Source: Gemmatimonadota bacterium
Lineage (GTDB): Bacteria > Gemmatimonadota > Gemmatimonadetes > Gemmatimonadales > Gemmatimonadaceae
Direction of reading: 5' to 3'
DNA length: 64,000 nt
Assembly (NCBI GenBank): GCA_028287235.1
Contig: JAQBQB010000006.1
Location: forward strand, 115,104-179,103
The notes under the pieces were generated by a model that was not told the DNA's origin, searched no databases, and was given only the letters and a program-made list of their open reading frames with translations. Each line of letters starts with the position of its first letter. Positions within the stretch are counted from its first letter, which is position 1. Positions 63,911-64,000 of this stretch are shown one piece after another. A program made the translations under genes and the position numbers.

Positions 63911-64000
63911 GTGGCACCGTCCGCGTCCTTTTTGCCGACGGCGATCATCCGGTCGAGGAGGTTAAGCGCACCGCGCTGAATATCCGAGACCGTAGGTGCC
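63907..64000 (-). CDS. Partial gene at window edge
   Basis: Only the last 30 codons are visible: SDIQRGALNLLDRMIAVGKK then DADGAT and a stop that overlaps the exonuclease start. Helical and charged; no family can be assigned. Confidence 0.4.
   Translation of the reverse strand, partial: APTVSDIQRGALNLLDRMIAVGKKDADGAT

Larger units (their letters stand above)
53957..64000. mobile_element. Prophage or integrative element at tRNA-Lys, right end outside window
   Basis: Directly after tRNA-Lys comes a tyrosine recombinase reading toward the tRNA, then a leftward block of coupled genes with an excisionase-like protein, ATPases, a tRNA, RecT and a YqaJ exonuclease. Gene order and overlaps (TAATG, TGATG, ATGA-type) are phage-like. 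No capsid, tail, terminase or lysis gene is visible, so the type (phage, satellite or ICE) stays open. The second attachment copy must lie beyond 64000. Confidence 0.82.

Overview
This is a 64 kb window of high-GC bacterial chromosome, densely packed with genes. The mix suggests a Gemmatimonadota-like soil or sediment bacterium: secreted S9 peptidases and amidohydrolases, many lipoproteins with an ...AAC/LAAC-type lipobox, a LuxR-type HTH next to a DUF4199 protein, DUF4097 and DUF3175 proteins, and lytic transglycosylases. That placement is an inference from gene content and base composition; no rRNA or marker phylogeny is available here.

Chromosomal backbone (1-13.3 kb and 15.1-53.9 kb). The left end holds a cut-off Ig-like lipoprotein, a coiled-coil membrane protein, an HD phosphohydrolase, an S9 dipeptidyl-peptidase, a PP2C phosphatase/FHA/ABC-exporter cluster, two GlsB-type small membrane proteins and uvrA. 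From 15.1 kb come a LuxR/DUF4199 pair, a lipoprotein, a cyclophilin and amidohydrolase (divergent), purE-purK, a Cu/Zn SOD-like lipoprotein, an aminotransferase, two SRPBCC proteins, a phosphoesterase, a nucleotidyltransferase-like protein, a di-heme cytochrome c, a DUF3175 protein and a DUF4097 protein. Next are a large LAL-type regulator with uppS, a winged-helix regulator with its membrane partner, a DmpA-type peptidase, a macrodomain protein, holB, moaC, two lytic transglycosylases, a class A beta-lactamase-like protein with rpiB, two sensor kinases, a thioesterase, a cyanophycinase with a phosphodiesterase, a cyclopropane-fatty-acid synthase with a histone-H1-like basic protein, and an outer-envelope lipoprotein ending at tRNA-Lys. 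Convergent or adjacent genes are often separated by strong GC hairpins.

Small tRNA-Asn element (13.32-15.08 kb). A 42-bp direct repeat of the 5' part of tRNA-Asn brackets about 1.7 kb that holds an adhesin-E-like secreted protein and a three-gene overlapping operon of unknown small proteins, but no integrase. Both ends carry a pair of GTGCTATA boxes spaced 12 bp apart. The intact tRNA now lies at the right end behind a promoter inside the element; the original promoter reads into a half-tRNA. This looks like a miniature integrative element moved in trans and is the most unusual structure in the window.

tRNA-Lys prophage or integrative element (53.96 kb to beyond the right edge). Immediately 3' of tRNA-Lys(TTT) lies a leftward tyrosine recombinase, followed upstream by a tightly coupled leftward early operon: an excisionase-like small protein, a HerA/DUF87-like ATPase, three uncharacterised proteins, a tRNA-Arg(ACG) inside the operon, an SMC/RecF-like AAA ATPase, a RecT-type annealase with a C-terminal zinc knuckle, a YqaJ-type exonuclease and the end of one more gene. 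The single-strand annealing pair plus the SMC-like ATPase form a recombination module. No structural or lysis genes are visible, so the element continues outside the window.
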